A DNA stretch of 64,000 bases, from the NCBI GenBank assembly GCA_977006965.1, contig OZ345353.1:4650001-4714000 (forward strand), given 5' to 3'. Below, in pieces: positions 1 to 10,019 of this stretch (within the stretch, counting starts at the first letter, position 1; each line of letters starts with the position of its first letter). The translations under genes and the position numbers were made by a program. The notes below the pieces were generated by a model, which was not told the origin of the DNA, searched no databases, and saw only the letters and a program-made list of their open reading frames with translations. Source of the stretch: Phymatolithon calcareum. Taxonomy: Eukaryota > Rhodophyta > Florideophyceae > Hapalidiales.

Positions 1-388
1 CGACAGTACATACCTGGGATGTGGTGCGTAAGTACGTACTAAAGAGCGGGGTGGAGATGGAAAAATGCGGTCGCGGACACGGACGGACATGTTTGAAATT
101 CATTCCGTCGTGTGTTGTCAGGGGATGGGAGCAGTATATTGGTACTGAAATTTACGGCAATATACTGCTATTTCCGTAAATTGGCCTGTCGTTTCCAATG
201 GAAAAGTAAACTTCTGCGTCGTAAACAATTGCAGTATGTATTGGCTAGCAGATCTGAGTTATATCTGTCGATAAGCGTACCACGCATCGATACAATCTCG
301 CTGTTCTATTCTAGCTGTATGCGTCGTTTCCAAGGTGGAACCGATGTCATAGTGTAAACAAAAGGGTAGAAACTGTGTGGAAATTCCC

Positions 389-2002
389 TCATTGTTCACA
401 TCCCTCCTTCCGTTGTTCTACTCTCGACCGACCGATGGCCGCACGACTGAAGCGAGAACATGTCGTTAAAGCGCTCATGACACGAGAACCTGACACAGTG
501 AAAAAGGTTATTTCACGAAAAGGGAGCGCTCCCGAAATGAGTTGCTGGGTATACGCGTGCCCAAGAAAGAACCGCTGCCCCTCCGGGTGTACCTTTCGAG
601 AAAGGAACTGGGTGGACAAACCTTTCAAACGCTTAACAATATCACCGGCAGATGTGTCTGCAACAACGACATCATTCCCTGCTCCTGCTGCAAGGAGAAA
701 AGCCCTGTGCCTGGCAAACACCTCCCACCGGAATCTCTAATGTCAAAGAGCTGCGCAGGTCTGGTAAAAACGGAGTAACAAGCATCAGGTATGGCACTGG
801 TGTTTGAGCTTCGACGCTCAGTAAGTACCAGTTTAGAATTATGTTTTCCGTCCTTAAAAAAGAAGGCGCCTGCACATTTGCAACAGAATCGACCGCTTTC
901 CTTCCGATGCTCGTTTCCACGAAACTTGTACCGCTTTCCATATCAACTCAAATTCTGGACTGAGTTCGAATGGAAATCATCTTCGCCAAGATTCGTCAAA
1001 CACTCAAAGTCCGACTTGAATGAAAAGACACCACAGATATCAAATTGAACATGCTTCCATCGTGCATCCAAAAGAAGAGCTGCAAGTTCGAAAGCTAGAC
1101 TTGCAGACACCATATGTCTGACAAGATCCTCATGACTGTATTCGTCCTCTGGAACAGTCCACCGCAACCTCAGCGTTCTCGCCAACAACGAATGCTCCAA
1201 GAATGGATCGTTAAATCAGCTCCAAAAAGGTTCCAGATATCCGTTGAGAAGCCGCGTGTGCCATTGCGAGCGCGTCTTCATCGTTTCGGCCTGTCTTCTA
1301 AAATATTACAGCTCTAGATCATGAAGCTGGAGACCGCCTTCTTTCCCCGGTCCTTGTATAGCTTCCCGAAGCGTGAGCGAACAGAGAATCAGCCCGCTGA
1401 GAAGACGTAAGAAATCCAGCGCTCTGTCGTTGGCCATCTTCCACTTCCGACTCAGCACGGAAACAGAACCCACGCCTGGTGTCTCAGCAAGCAGAGACTT
1501 CCGTACAGTTCAGCGAGTGTGTGGTCTGAGACAAGATCATGTACTCTCTTAAGCTTACGAATTTAGTTTCTTGCAATTTAAGGCTCAGGGAGATTCCGGC
1601 GTTCAAGCTTGAACCTGCTGCACCTTCCTGCTCGCCAAGTTGAAACCCCTGTTTAACCAGTTCTGAAGCATACGCGTCACGAGCACTTTCCAAAGCGTCA
1701 TATTCCGGTGTGCAAAATAGAACAGCGATTCTAATGACAGCTAGAGCCAGTGCAAACCCCCCATAAATGGAGAGCATTGTCGCGATGCCCCGTCAAAGGC
1801 CAGCGGTGGAGTCTCGAAGAGCTTTCTCTGTTCCATCTTGTGTCGCATGCGTCATGAGCATTCTCTCAGAAACGGCCCCAAGCGTGTATCTTGCTGCGAA
1901 GTCAACCTTGCATCCTGCAGAGTGCGAGATGGCATGGGCCATGCTTGTAAGTTGCAAGCCTCTTAGGGGAATAAAGAATTCATAGACCTTGACATCGGCC
2001 AC
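389..2002 (-). pseudogene. NLR-like (NB-ARC/WD40 type) STAND ATPase pseudogene, C-terminal half
   Basis: Read on the minus strand, this is a broken relative of the two other NLR-like genes in the window (30.4 kb and 56.1-58.0 kb). From about 2000 to 1480 it shows the second half of the NB-ARC domain: AHAISHSAGCKVDF, then the ALAV stretch that follows the GLP motif (the GLP itself is decayed to GFA), then DAYASELVKQ. Near 1325 a winged-helix end with LHDLEL stands where the MHD motif belongs. At 943-1200 comes the helical linker that precedes WD40 repeats in APAF-1-like proteins (VPEDEYS, LVRHM, LLLDARW). The frame at 389-721 looks weakly like one WD40 blade (DVVVADTSAGDIVKRLKGLS). The P-loop half is absent, and stops or frameshifts occur near 1480, 1300 and 940. 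STAND ATPases are nucleotide-driven switches used in immunity and cell death; this copy cannot work. The family call is firm; the WD40 call is weak. Confidence 0.7.
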
Positions 2003-3110
2003 CGTGGAGCGTCCGCTAAAAAATTTTCTTCGCCAACCCGTATGTACGGTGGGAGGTCTGCTTTCCGTAGATTATGAACACCTTACAGCCAGGGGTAGTG
2101 CCAATTCCATTGCTCGACATTGCTGTTTGTCCCGCAATTAAACAATTCAATTGCTCACTACGGTGAGTCAGCAATTCGGATTGCAATTTGAATACTTCCC
2201 GCAATAGTCAAGTTAATTGTTTATTCATGCCTCTTCTCCTAGGTGTACGAAACTTTCGTCTTCTGCGATAGCCTGTTCAACTCGCTAGTTGACAACGCTT
2301 GAAATAGCTTCCTTCACAGTTTGATCATCCCAGTAAGAGCGGTTGACTTTGAGGAAAAGCATCGCCTCGAACACAATAGGAGACGTACGCTTCCTGTGAT
2401 CAAGCAAAATATACTTAGCCATGGACAAAAGACGCTCCACCTCGGCAACCGACCCTAGTAATCAGTGTTCATGTAACTCCGTGCACAGGGTAATCTGACA
2501 TTCGTCACATGGATGGTTGAATTCAGGAACGTTGTAACTGTATACAGTACGTAGAATTTTACGTACCTAACACTAGGGGAGCACAGCAACATTTTGGCCC
2601 GATAGTTATTTAGTTGATTTGGGCCAAAATGGTGCAGTGCTCCCCCGGTGAACGCTTAAACTGGCCCGAGTTATATAATAAAATTAGATGCTACCGACAA
2701 CCAATTACCACGTACAACGCATGATACATTTGAAGTGATCGTTATTTCTTACAACTCTGCTATTGCTGAACTATACACTTTCGTACAACCTACCTCCCAG
2801 CAATTCGAATTGCAATTCTTCATCAGAACCAAACTTGGGTCGAATTGCTACGAATTGCAATTAATTGTTATAGCAATGGATTGCGCACGACCCCTGCTTA
2901 CAGATATGCTCAAACGTGCACTGCTTAATCGTGTCACTGCAGTATAAGGCCTCATTCTTGTCAGCTATCCTGTCTTGTCCCTGTCAACCATTTTCGGTAC
3001 TTCCGTGTTGATGACTAGCCCAAATTCGTTTCTAAGAACTGCTCATGCCCGATATTTCGTAAACTTACTCTATGCGAACCAATGATTTGCACAAGCCTTT
3101 GATGTACGCT
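2003..3110. other. non-coding stretch, no gene recognised
   Basis: I see no convincing gene here. The stretch is rich in ATTGCAATT/AATTGC-like words (for example 2100-2200 and 2790-2890) and holds the short hairpin listed at 2576-2645. Short open frames have no recognisable motif. Confidence 0.5.
2576..2645. repeat. short inverted repeat, MITE-like hairpin
   Basis: Two 25-bp arms (2576-2600 and 2621-2645) are inverse complements at 23 of 25 positions; the outer end is GGGGAGCAC and the inner end CATTTTGGCCC. A 20-bp AT-rich loop separates them. The size fits a tiny fold-back or a hairpin-forming MITE remnant. I see no matching flanking duplication, so transposon origin is only a suggestion. 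Confidence 0.6.
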
Positions 3111-3119
3111 CTTAAGCTT

Positions 3120-3430
3120 ACGCTGGCGTCTCGAACGGTTCAAGAGCGCGAGCGCTAAATTGCGGCTCATGAGCATCCTTGTCATGGCACGAAACGGATA
3201 CAATACAGAAAAATATCAGGCTTTACAAAATATTCATCAGACCAGTGTATGAATATGCTACGCACATCACACACGACACAAGCCGAGGATCGAGAGCAGC
3301 AGCCAAAGTCCAAAAGGACATCCCGATGATACTGTTTTGGAAATGGCAGAGCGGCACTGGAGAAGACTAATGAAGATATGTCAAATCGAACTATGGTAAT
3401 TCTGTCTCAAGCACCTCTTCTTTAAATTAG
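3120..3430 (+). mobile_element. non-LTR retrotransposon fragment (RT thumb region, lineage 4)
   Basis: The frame at 3179-3370 contains IRLYKIFIRPVYEYATHI, the conserved segment just after the RT palm in non-LTR elements, followed by AAKVQKDIPMILFWKWQSGTGED. The same sequence continues in the big inverted-repeat arms (33.1-33.6 kb minus and 55.1-55.6 kb plus), which confirms one shared family. It is truncated at both ends and carries stops. Only a fossil remains. Confidence 0.65.
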
Positions 3431-4133
3431 GACGAAGACCTGGGAACGCTGTGAAGGAAACAAACGATGCGGGAGTGTGCACTCTCGCAATGAAGAAAAA
3501 ATGCAAACAGATAACTCGTTGAACGCTGCACAGTATGTTCGTAGTTGTATAACCGCAGCTGATGCCAGCGTGCAGAAATCATGACACATGAGGGCCAATA
3601 GCAATTCACGTATGGACCTTGATGGCCTAGCTCCTTTCTTGAGGGCATCAGGAGTATTATTTAGGAAAAGTATGAGTAGCTTCTATTTCCGCACGTTCCG
3701 CAGATTCACGTGCACGCACCTCCTTCACAATATGTGCCAGCGGAGTGCCCGTATGTGCCTCTTCATGTGGCTCTGTCGACTATCCTCTCAAGAACAAGTC
3801 ACCTGTGGGACAACAAGGCCCAGGTTCAAAAAAAGAAAACAAATTATACCCACGATAAATGTCAGTGGCGGCATCGACCCCGCAAATACGACAAAAATGT
3901 CGAGACGCAAAAGTACAACACAGATTTACGGCACGCTAACGCTGCGTTTGCGCGTGGTCTCTTGCGAGGAGATCGATGAGGTCGAGTGCAGACGCCATTG
4001 CATTTTTTGCAAATTGCGGTGTCGTTGCCTCGGTAGTGGTATTCGTGGATTCTGTATTCACCTCGACATTGTTTGCGATCAAGTTCATATCTTACTTTAT
4101 AGTCAAATGAAGTACTTCTTCTCCAAGATCATA

Positions 4134-4240
4134 TTGACAGAATCTAGCCAAAACCTCTTGACACTAGGAAAACTGCCACAAGCCTCAGCAGATCCGTTGG
4201 TAACTTTTAAATAAAATCTACCTTTCTTCTTCTTCTTCTA
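4134..4240 (+). mobile_element. (CTT)n-tailed SINE-like element, 3' fragment with TSD
   Basis: This 107-bp insertion ends in a CTT-repeat tail and is flanked by CAAGATCATA (4124-4133 and 4241-4250). The equivalent place in copy 2 (near 24257) has that sequence once and no insert, so the insertion boundary is directly visible. The body matches the 3' end of the family seen whole at 20146-20462 (core GCGTCAGCAGATGCGTTGGTAAC and variants). It is 5'-truncated. Confidence 0.85.
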
Positions 4241-4679
4241 CAAGATCATACGATTTATGCTTCATAACTATCGGCATGCGAGTGATGATGAATCGATTAT
4301 TGAACGGCATCAGGGAAGTATTGGGAATGGGCCATATTATTTTGTTCTGCGTTCGCGACGCAAGTGCTGATGGATTCTTGGGGAGGCTCATGCAGCACAG
4401 CGCGTGATTCCGATTGCCAGAGAGTGCATGTAAGATGGAGCTCAGCACCGCGAGTCGACATGCAGCCAGCGGAAAAACGTCAGTGGAAAAGCTTAAGAAT
4501 AAGATCAATGAAAGAGAACTACCTTGCCATCTGACTCGCTTGGCAGGTACAATGTGACCAAAGAGCAAAAGAGCATATCATAAGCAAGTTATGCTCCCGC
4601 TTGCTAGTCGATCTCGTTCAAGCGATTGGCAAGCCTCGTCACGTCCATATTCACGAAATATGCAACAAATCGTCCTTAA

Positions 4680-5500
4680 TTAAGGCATCTCCAAAATTAA
4701 TTCCCAGAACGGCATACTAGAATCGTAGTAACATTCTGCGTAAACCATTGTAAACCCAGAACGTAGGTCGCAACATTCGTAGGGTCCCTCGCAGTCACGC
4801 AAAGAGTGCAATTGTGCATCTCTATTTTTTCCCCTCACTTCGTGCCATATCGCCACATTGCTCTGCGCAATAGCACAAACACGCTCAAGCACAATACCAG
4901 CTCCCAAATTCCATGCCAGGTATGCCGTCCCATCTCAAGAAGTATCGGAGGAAAACCACTGCTGAGTGAATTTACTAAATTTGGCGTTTCATGACATCTC
5001 ACCCTTGCGCAAATTCTTCTAAACACCATCGCGAACTTTTGGCCTGCCCAATCAGGGCATATTACGGGGCTGGTGATTGAAGAAAAGAGGTCAACATTAG
5101 GTGCTGGTGCACGTGTATTGTGAATTTGGGATGACATTATTTCACGGCACCTTGCAAAGGCTCTCACCTCCATCTTTTTTTCTTGATAGTTATTAGACAT
5201 AAATCGTATTATCTTGCGGCAGAGGGATTTGGTTTGTCCAAAAAAAGAGACCTTTCTTTCAAAATTGAAGAGAAGCATGACAACCCTCAACAGCCACTTC
5301 GAACAAGCTGAGCAATGAATCACAACATGAAATTGATCGAAAGCAACTTCGGAATGCGCACCGTATCGAATACAACCACCAAACAGGTGACGACACCCGC
5401 GATCATTGTAGTTTGAAAAAAGGCAATCCCGTGCATAATACTGACAAGGCTCATGACCCAAGACGAACAACATGCATGGATTATAGACGTCAGTGACCAC
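4680..5500 (-). pseudogene. unknown repeated protein-like frames (copy 1)
   Basis: Two overlapping minus-strand frames (4835-5500, 221 codons; 4680-4907, 75 codons) match frames at 24670-25262 in copy 2 of the duplication. Shared words include ICPDWAGQK, IAQSNVAIW, RDAQLHSLRDC and VYAECYYDSSM. Conservation of the peptide across two diverged copies suggests a once-coding sequence, but the frame changes near 4900, so this copy is broken. The upstream part (5150-5500) resembles a module that recurs at 5950-7500, 20.46-20.89 and 25.6-25.9 kb. I do not recognise the family and assign no function. Confidence 0.35.
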
Positions 5501-5520
5501 TTTGACAAAGTAGAGATGAA

Positions 5521-5945
5521 GGGGGATATGTGCTGATTTATTTCAAAAGCCCCCAAGGCCTCTCTTGAAGAGTAACAGGGCCGCTTTCGCACGATTGTCT
5601 AAGCTCACGTAGTTTGACTGTTCAGTACAACCTTGATTCGTATTTCTCTCCCAACAAGTGCTCCAATTAGTCGCTTACATTCATATTCAATTTCAGGACT
5701 ACTCTTTGATGAAGATAGAATGCGTTTGAGCGCGACCAGCTCAATCACGCCTGTGACACCAAAGTATGCACCAAGTACTGATTTTCTCCAAAGAAGTGCT
5801 CTATTGAATATCAGCCGTAGGCATCGCAACCGTGTAGATTTTTCTCTTACGCGGAGAACCATCGGTAGATTGTTCGAATCAGTTGGTATCTCGAGCGATC
5901 TTCCCTCTTCTTCCTCTGCCCATAACTACAAAAGGATGCCCATCT
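5521..5945 (-). mobile_element. 5'-truncated non-LTR retrotransposon (lineage 3) with 12-bp TSD
   Basis: This 425-bp insertion is flanked by AGTAGAGATGAA at 5509-5520 and 5946-5957; copy 2 has that word once (near 25537), an empty site. The minus strand (5605-5862) encodes the end of the element's protein, with LRCLRLIFNRA, LWRKSVLGAYFG and IELVAL, almost identical to the C-terminus at 18.5-18.78 kb. After the stop comes a short 3' UTR with a CTTGAAGAG hairpin. The element ends in CATATCCCCC directly against the TSD, with no poly(A). Confidence 0.92.
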
Positions 5946-6109
5946 AGTAGAGATGAAAAGAATGTGACCCAGACTTACTTCCAAACTTTAGTTTACCAAC
6001 ACAAACTTCCGACATGCTATGGCTCCGCATGCGCGCGCCCTTTTGCGAGGAGAACGACGAGGTCGAGTGCTACGTCATTGCATTTTTTACAAATTGTCGT
6101 GATCAAGGG

Positions 6110-7067
6110 GGGGGAAATTGTATGTTTTTAATTTACAAGCCCTCAACGCCAGTATATCCGACAACAGAGCAGCTTGGGTCTCAGTAACTACCCTGTGTAA
6201 CAATTATGTTCCCAAATCACAATTGCTGCACTCATCTCCATCATCACCAACTTTAGTATCCACCACTTGCAACGTTCTTCTTCTTCGAAGTAAAAATTGC
6301 CGAGTAGGGCAAACCGCCGCAGTCGGAGGTCTTCTCGGCGCGCTCCCATAACTTCCGGGGGGCTAATAAAGGGAACAACTCTCGGGGGACAACTTCTGAG
6401 GGCTCTTAACAGCAGGGGGAGTGCCCTTCAACGAGAGCCCGCTCGGGAGGATAGCTACAGATAGGCGCTCTTCAACGAGAGCCCTTTCGGGGGGGGGGGA
6501 AAACTTCGGGAGGCTCTTCAACGGGGCCTCGCTCGCGAGGACAGCTTCGGGGGGCTCGTAAACGGAGCCGGCTCGGGAGAACAACTTCTGGGGGGCTCTG
6601 AAAGGGATCCCGCTCGCGGGGGCAACTTGGAGGGTGGCGTTCGTCAACGGAGGCTCGCCCGGGGAGACAACTTCGGGGGGCGTTCAACGGAAGCGCACTC
6701 GGGGGGACATCTTGCGCAGCTCCAAAAACGGAACCTCGCTCTGGGGGACAACTTCGGTGGGGACTCTCGGCGCGGGTTCCGGTTTCCGCGTCGGCGACAA
6801 CTAGTCGTGCGCCGGGTATGATATCGATGGTTTCATACATTCAGCACGCAGCACTATTTCGCATATTTGGCGTCGGTTCGCGGAGTGTTTCGGGGTCAGC
6901 ACTATGCACTTGGTCTTCAGCGGGGCAGCGTTCTTAATCGCGACAACCGATTTCGGCGGAGAAGCCGCCAAAATGCGTGCATTCGTCAACGCATTCGTCA
7001 TGGTCACAAATACCGGCGCGGGCTACCCGCCCGCGCCAAAATTCTTCAGTTTCGTGTCTCGCGGGCC
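6110..7067 (-). mobile_element. 958-bp retroelement insertion containing a G-rich minisatellite, 14-bp TSD
   Basis: GTCGTGATCAAGGG stands at 6096-6109 and again at 7068-7081, exactly where copy 2 has it once (near 25686). Read on the minus strand, the 3' end is GGCGTTGAGGGCTT, an A-rich stretch and then ATTTCCCCCC, the same terminus as the plus-strand copy at 19092-19133. The body holds the minisatellite at 6350-6775 and about 290 bp of GC-rich sequence (6780-7067) that I cannot identify. No RT motif is visible, so it is either a non-autonomous passenger or a composite 5'-truncated copy. Confidence 0.85.
6350..6775. repeat. degenerate G-rich minisatellite, unit about 45-55 bp
   Basis: About eight or nine imperfect tandem units, each built around GGGGACAACTTCGGGGGGCT, CTTCAACGG and GAGCC(C/T)CGCTCGGG. 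Runs of five to nine G recur on the plus strand, enough for possible G-quadruplexes. Units vary in length and sequence, so this is an old VNTR and not a CRISPR array. It lies entirely inside the 6110-7067 insertion. Confidence 0.8.
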
Positions 7068-7236
7068 GTCGTGATCAAGGGTGGCATCGACTCTGTGGTG
7101 GTTGCAGTGTGCGATTCGCAGTGGTTGGCAATAAGGTCTGTGTTGAGCTCTGCGGTTCGGCTTCCAGGAGGTAGGAAGTGATTGTTGGGGGCTTTGGTCT
7201 GCTTGTAGGAATCTTCGAAATGGTGGCCTTTTGTAG

Positions 7237-7458
7237 GATGGATGGATGGATTTCTGTTTTATTGAAGCTCCCTTAGTCAATTATCATTGCACCTGAGAGA
7301 CTTTTCGTTGCGCTATAATCCTTCGCTTACGTTTTCATTTTGATTTCGGACATTTTTTTTGGACGGTATCAACTGCAATTTCCTGCATCTCTTTTTGAAT
7401 ATCGGAAAGTCGTTGCTTGGGCATTAAGTTTGAGATAACTGTGAGAGCTTCATCGAGA
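7237..7458 (-). mobile_element. non-LTR 3' end with (CCAT)n tail, 10-bp TSD
   Basis: This 222-bp insertion is flanked by CCTTTTGTAG at 7227-7236 and 7459-7468. On the minus strand its 3' end reads CTGAGAG...TTCAATAAAACAGAAAT and then CCATCCATCCATC, the same tail as the plus-strand copy at 36285-36411. Related bodies lie at 52433-52633 and 19370-19440. The insert is 5'-truncated and carries no coding sequence. Confidence 0.9.
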
Positions 7459-7788
7459 CCTTTTGTAGGCAAATCGAGTCCGGAACGCGAGATCATACGA
7501 TTTATGCTTCATAACTTTCAAGACTAGCCGGTGACGGTGATGAGCTTGTTCAATGTGACTTGCAATCCCTTCAGACCGCATTTGCACTACAGAGGCGCAA
7601 GCTCGTTACCACTGCACAGTTTACATCAGTCAACAGTGTCCAGAAATGCCCTGCTAGGACAATATAGAAGTTTGCGGTGCGCCTCGAAACTTGTGGAGCC
7701 TTTGTGAGATGCCATATAAGCCATTTGAATTTTGGTGGCTTTGCTCGGCGGCGACTTCATCTGCAAATTTTTCCGAATATGGCGTTGG

Positions 7789-7918
7789 GGGATATGTGTT
7801 GATTTATTTTAAAAGCTCCCAAGGCCTCTCTTGAAGAGTAACAGGGCCGCTTTCGCACAATTTTCTAAGCTCACGTAGTTTGACTGTTCAGTATATCCTT
7901 GATTCGTATTTCTCTCCC
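7789..7918 (-). mobile_element. 130-bp lineage-3 3' end with 13-bp TSD
   Basis: AATATGGCGTTGG is repeated at 7776-7788 and 7919-7931; copy 2 carries it once at about 26117. The insert is the same 3' UTR as at 5521-5610 and 18780-18869, ending in CACATATCCCC at the junction. It is a severely 5'-truncated copy. Confidence 0.9.
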
Positions 7919-8177
7919 AATATGGCGTTGGCAAGAGCACAAGATACTAGACACGAAATATAGAAGACGACCCCGTGCGTGATAGTGCAGAGGTCACAGT
8001 CAATAGACGTGTGGTGATATTGCTTGAACTGATTGCACAGTGTCGGGAAAAATCAAGCAGTGGTAAGAACAAGCCAATGTTTACTCTTGCATTGTAAGCT
8101 TTGTCTTGAACTCCTCCAATCGCCTCCCCCTACATATTCGGAACAGAGCTCAAATACGCACGCACCAAACCAAGCAT

Positions 8178-8460
8178 TTACCTATCGATCCGTCGAGTCA
8201 TCTCTCCCTTATCGCGTACCTTGCGATTGAAAAACGCAGGCTTATTCCACAACTCATCCCGAAACAGCGGTTTCCTCTCCTCAGCCAAATCATCCAAATA
8301 AAAAGGGCGCTGTTTCTTCCGTGGCACTCCATCATCGCCGAGCGCAAAGCTTCCGTTCGGCGCGACAAAGAAAGTGCTGCGCCTATTCGTCACCTCAGCA
8401 CTCTCTCTGCAAGCGCGATCATTCCGAGCCACACTCTTTTCTTTGCAATACATATTGCGA
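8178..8460 (-). pseudogene. unknown repeated protein fragment, family E, copy 1
   Basis: The minus-strand frame contains FVAPNGSFALGDDG, PFYLDDLAEERKPLF and KPAFFNRKVRDKGE. Matching peptides occur at 25.93-26.82 kb (FVAPNGS, KPAFFTLKIRDEGE) and the upstream part recurs at 60.45-60.68 kb. Conservation of the reading frame over three locations argues for a real ancestral protein. I do not recognise it; acidic DD and KP motifs are visible but define no family. The frame is open for 91 codons and then lost. Confidence 0.35.
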
Positions 8461-8689
8461 GTTATTTCTTTTATTGCTATTGTGAAACTTATTGCTCTGG
8501 CTCATGCCGTAAATAAAAGTAGGGGGAGTTTGGTAAAATGATATCGTACTTTGTCGTATTTGGAAAAATGACCACTGTAGATATGGGACGATACCAAGCG
8601 TTCGCCAAGCAAGGAGCAGAACGACACTTAAGGGGTAACCCATAATTACAGGGCATTTACTTACGCAACCAGGGCAAAAGACTGGATTG

Positions 8690-8890
8690 CGTGGATAAGG
8701 TAATTGATAGATTTAGGGTATTGTAAAAGGCTATAAAAGCCAGCCCTTCCCGCCTCTCATTGAGAGGGAGAGGCATCGGGCTTTTGAGAAGCATGTGTTG
8801 TGATTAAGGACTGTCTCCCCTCAGTTCTTCTGAAGGGCTTAGTGGGCGTCTAAACCACCGAGCAAGGGGGTGTTATAATTTTGGTTCAGA
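8690..8890 (+). promoter_or_regulatory. TATA-containing segment, possible LTR end or promoter
   Basis: A good TATA box (CTATAAAAG, about 8731) is followed about 30 bp on by a hairpin-prone CCTCTCATTGAGAGGGAGAGG region, then by a T-rich stretch ending GTGTTATAATTTTGGTTCAGAC near 8872. The order TATA, stem, then TTTTGGTTCAGA resembles the U3-R-U5/primer-binding region of a Copia-like LTR. I see no second LTR, no gag or pol, and no perfect tRNA-complementary primer site. It could equally be a Pol II promoter of a lost gene. Confidence 0.25.
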
Positions 8891-8962
8891 CTGTCAGCAA
8901 ACGGCACGAGGTCCACATATCAGGACCGTTGAGAATTGAGTTCGTGAGAGTACCACTGTTAA

Positions 8963-8994
8963 AGGCCAAGCGTCACGGCGGAGGCGCTTGGCCT
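8963..8994. repeat. perfect 10-bp stem hairpin
   Basis: AGGCCAAGCG (8963-8972) and CGCTTGGCCT (8985-8994) are exact inverse complements around a 12-base GC-rich loop. Its role is unknown. Confidence 0.6.
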
Positions 8995-9149
8995 CCGAGA
9001 AACTAGTGGAAATCACAGACGCTCTCGAGAGGGACCGAGCTCGCGCAGAACGTACTACAGACTCCGGAGATTTACTTCCCTCTCACAGAGGTACCCCTTT
9101 TCCTCCTCGTAATTAAATGGATTTTTTGAGAAAGTACCATGTGTCCTAA

Positions 9150-9500
9150 CTGGAGGGAAGTCGGAACCTTTCTAGGCATATTCTACTAGCATTGAAAATT
9201 TTCAGCCTCCTTAATCGGAATTACATAGAATCACATCAATGACTGTAGCCACTTCAATCTCTTCTGTCGGTTTCTATGAAGGCTTCTTCACGATTTTGTT
9301 GAGTGTTCCAACTGCCCATTTCTTCAATTAACTGCGGTGGTTTTCTCGGAAAATGCAAAACAAATCACCTTTCGCAAAGAATTCTGTATCTGTTTTCTTT
9401 CATCTTCACTGCCTGGTGCGGTAAACTATTCTTGGCAAACTTAATTTTTCTGATGCGGTGCTGTTCTTGCCGCTCACATACTCGCCTAAGAGCAGATCAA
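9150..9500 (-). mobile_element. retrotransposon fragment, lineage 4
   Basis: The stretch 9365-9480 matches 33205-33310 and 55450-55540 in the inverted-repeat arms ('agaattctg' then 'ctg.ttt.t.tcatc.tc.ctg'), a region lying past the RT thumb in that lineage. No frame is intact. Confidence 0.45.
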
Positions 9501-9540
9501 TCTTGAAAGTCAGATTTCACACGTTCAACAGCCACGATGA

Positions 9541-9647
9541 ACTGAATAGTCAAATTACGATAGCTTAGAAAATCGTGCAAAAGCGACCCTGTTACTCTTG
9601 AAGAGAGGCCTTGGCTGCTTTTAAAATAAATCAACACATATCCCCCC
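9541..9647 (+). mobile_element. 107-bp lineage-3 3' end, 11-bp TSD
   Basis: Flanked by AGCCACGATGA (9530-9540) and AGCCAGGATGA (9648-9658), 10 of 11 matching. The insert begins around 'actgaatagtcaaa', carries the 3' UTR hairpin and A-rich stretch and ends in CATATCCCCCC. It is a short, 5'-truncated plus-strand copy. Confidence 0.85.
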
Positions 9648-10019
9648 AGCCAGGATGATTTCTCTTCATGACTGCAGTTAAAGGTTATGGTTTTGAACAA
9701 GTCCCTGCCCCCCCCCCCGGTGTGGGGGAAAGAGCAAGAAAGAGGCAACTAAGCTTTGGATCTCGCTCAAATTGTGACCAGGTTTCGCATATGATGACTG
9801 CGAAAAGCCAAGAAACGGATTAACTCATTTGAGGTGAGATTGGTCGCCAATGACGACTCAGGACATGGATCTCGCTTGTAGGAGTCATTCAGCTCCACTT
9901 TCGGGTAGTTCTGCTGCTCTGGTCGAGATTCCGGCCCAAGTCAGTCGCTTTTCAGCCTGTTGATGGCGCCGGTCAATTTCTTGCGCTCTCGCTTAGTCAA
10001 ATTAGGCTTAAGGGGCACC

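Larger units (their letters stand above)
3480..8520 (+). repeat. segmental duplication, copy 1 (direct repeat of 23.33-27.0 kb)
   Basis: Collinear with 23330-27000 in the same orientation. Matching landmarks are 'ttgagggcatcaggagtatt' (3636 and 23461), 'gaggagaacgacgaggtcg' (6048 and 25632) and the stretch at 8270-8370 against 26440-26540. After removing insertions (4134-4240, 5521-5945, 6110-7067, 7237-7458, 7789-7918) the two copies line up block by block with point changes and small indels. Repeated protein-like frames are visible inside (see 4680-5500 and 8178-8460), but none is intact and none belongs to a family I recognise. Confidence 0.8.

Noticed and set aside
375-740. Plus-strand 121-codon gene
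   Set aside because: It is antisense to the WD40-like end of the NLR pseudogene and has no motif of its own.
6350-6775. CRISPR-like array
   Set aside because: Units are tandem and degenerate with no unique spacers, lie inside a retroelement insertion, and the context is eukaryotic.
8690-8890. Complete LTR retrotransposon
   Set aside because: TATA and primer-site-like words are present, but there is no second LTR, no gag, protease or integrase, and no perfect tRNA match.
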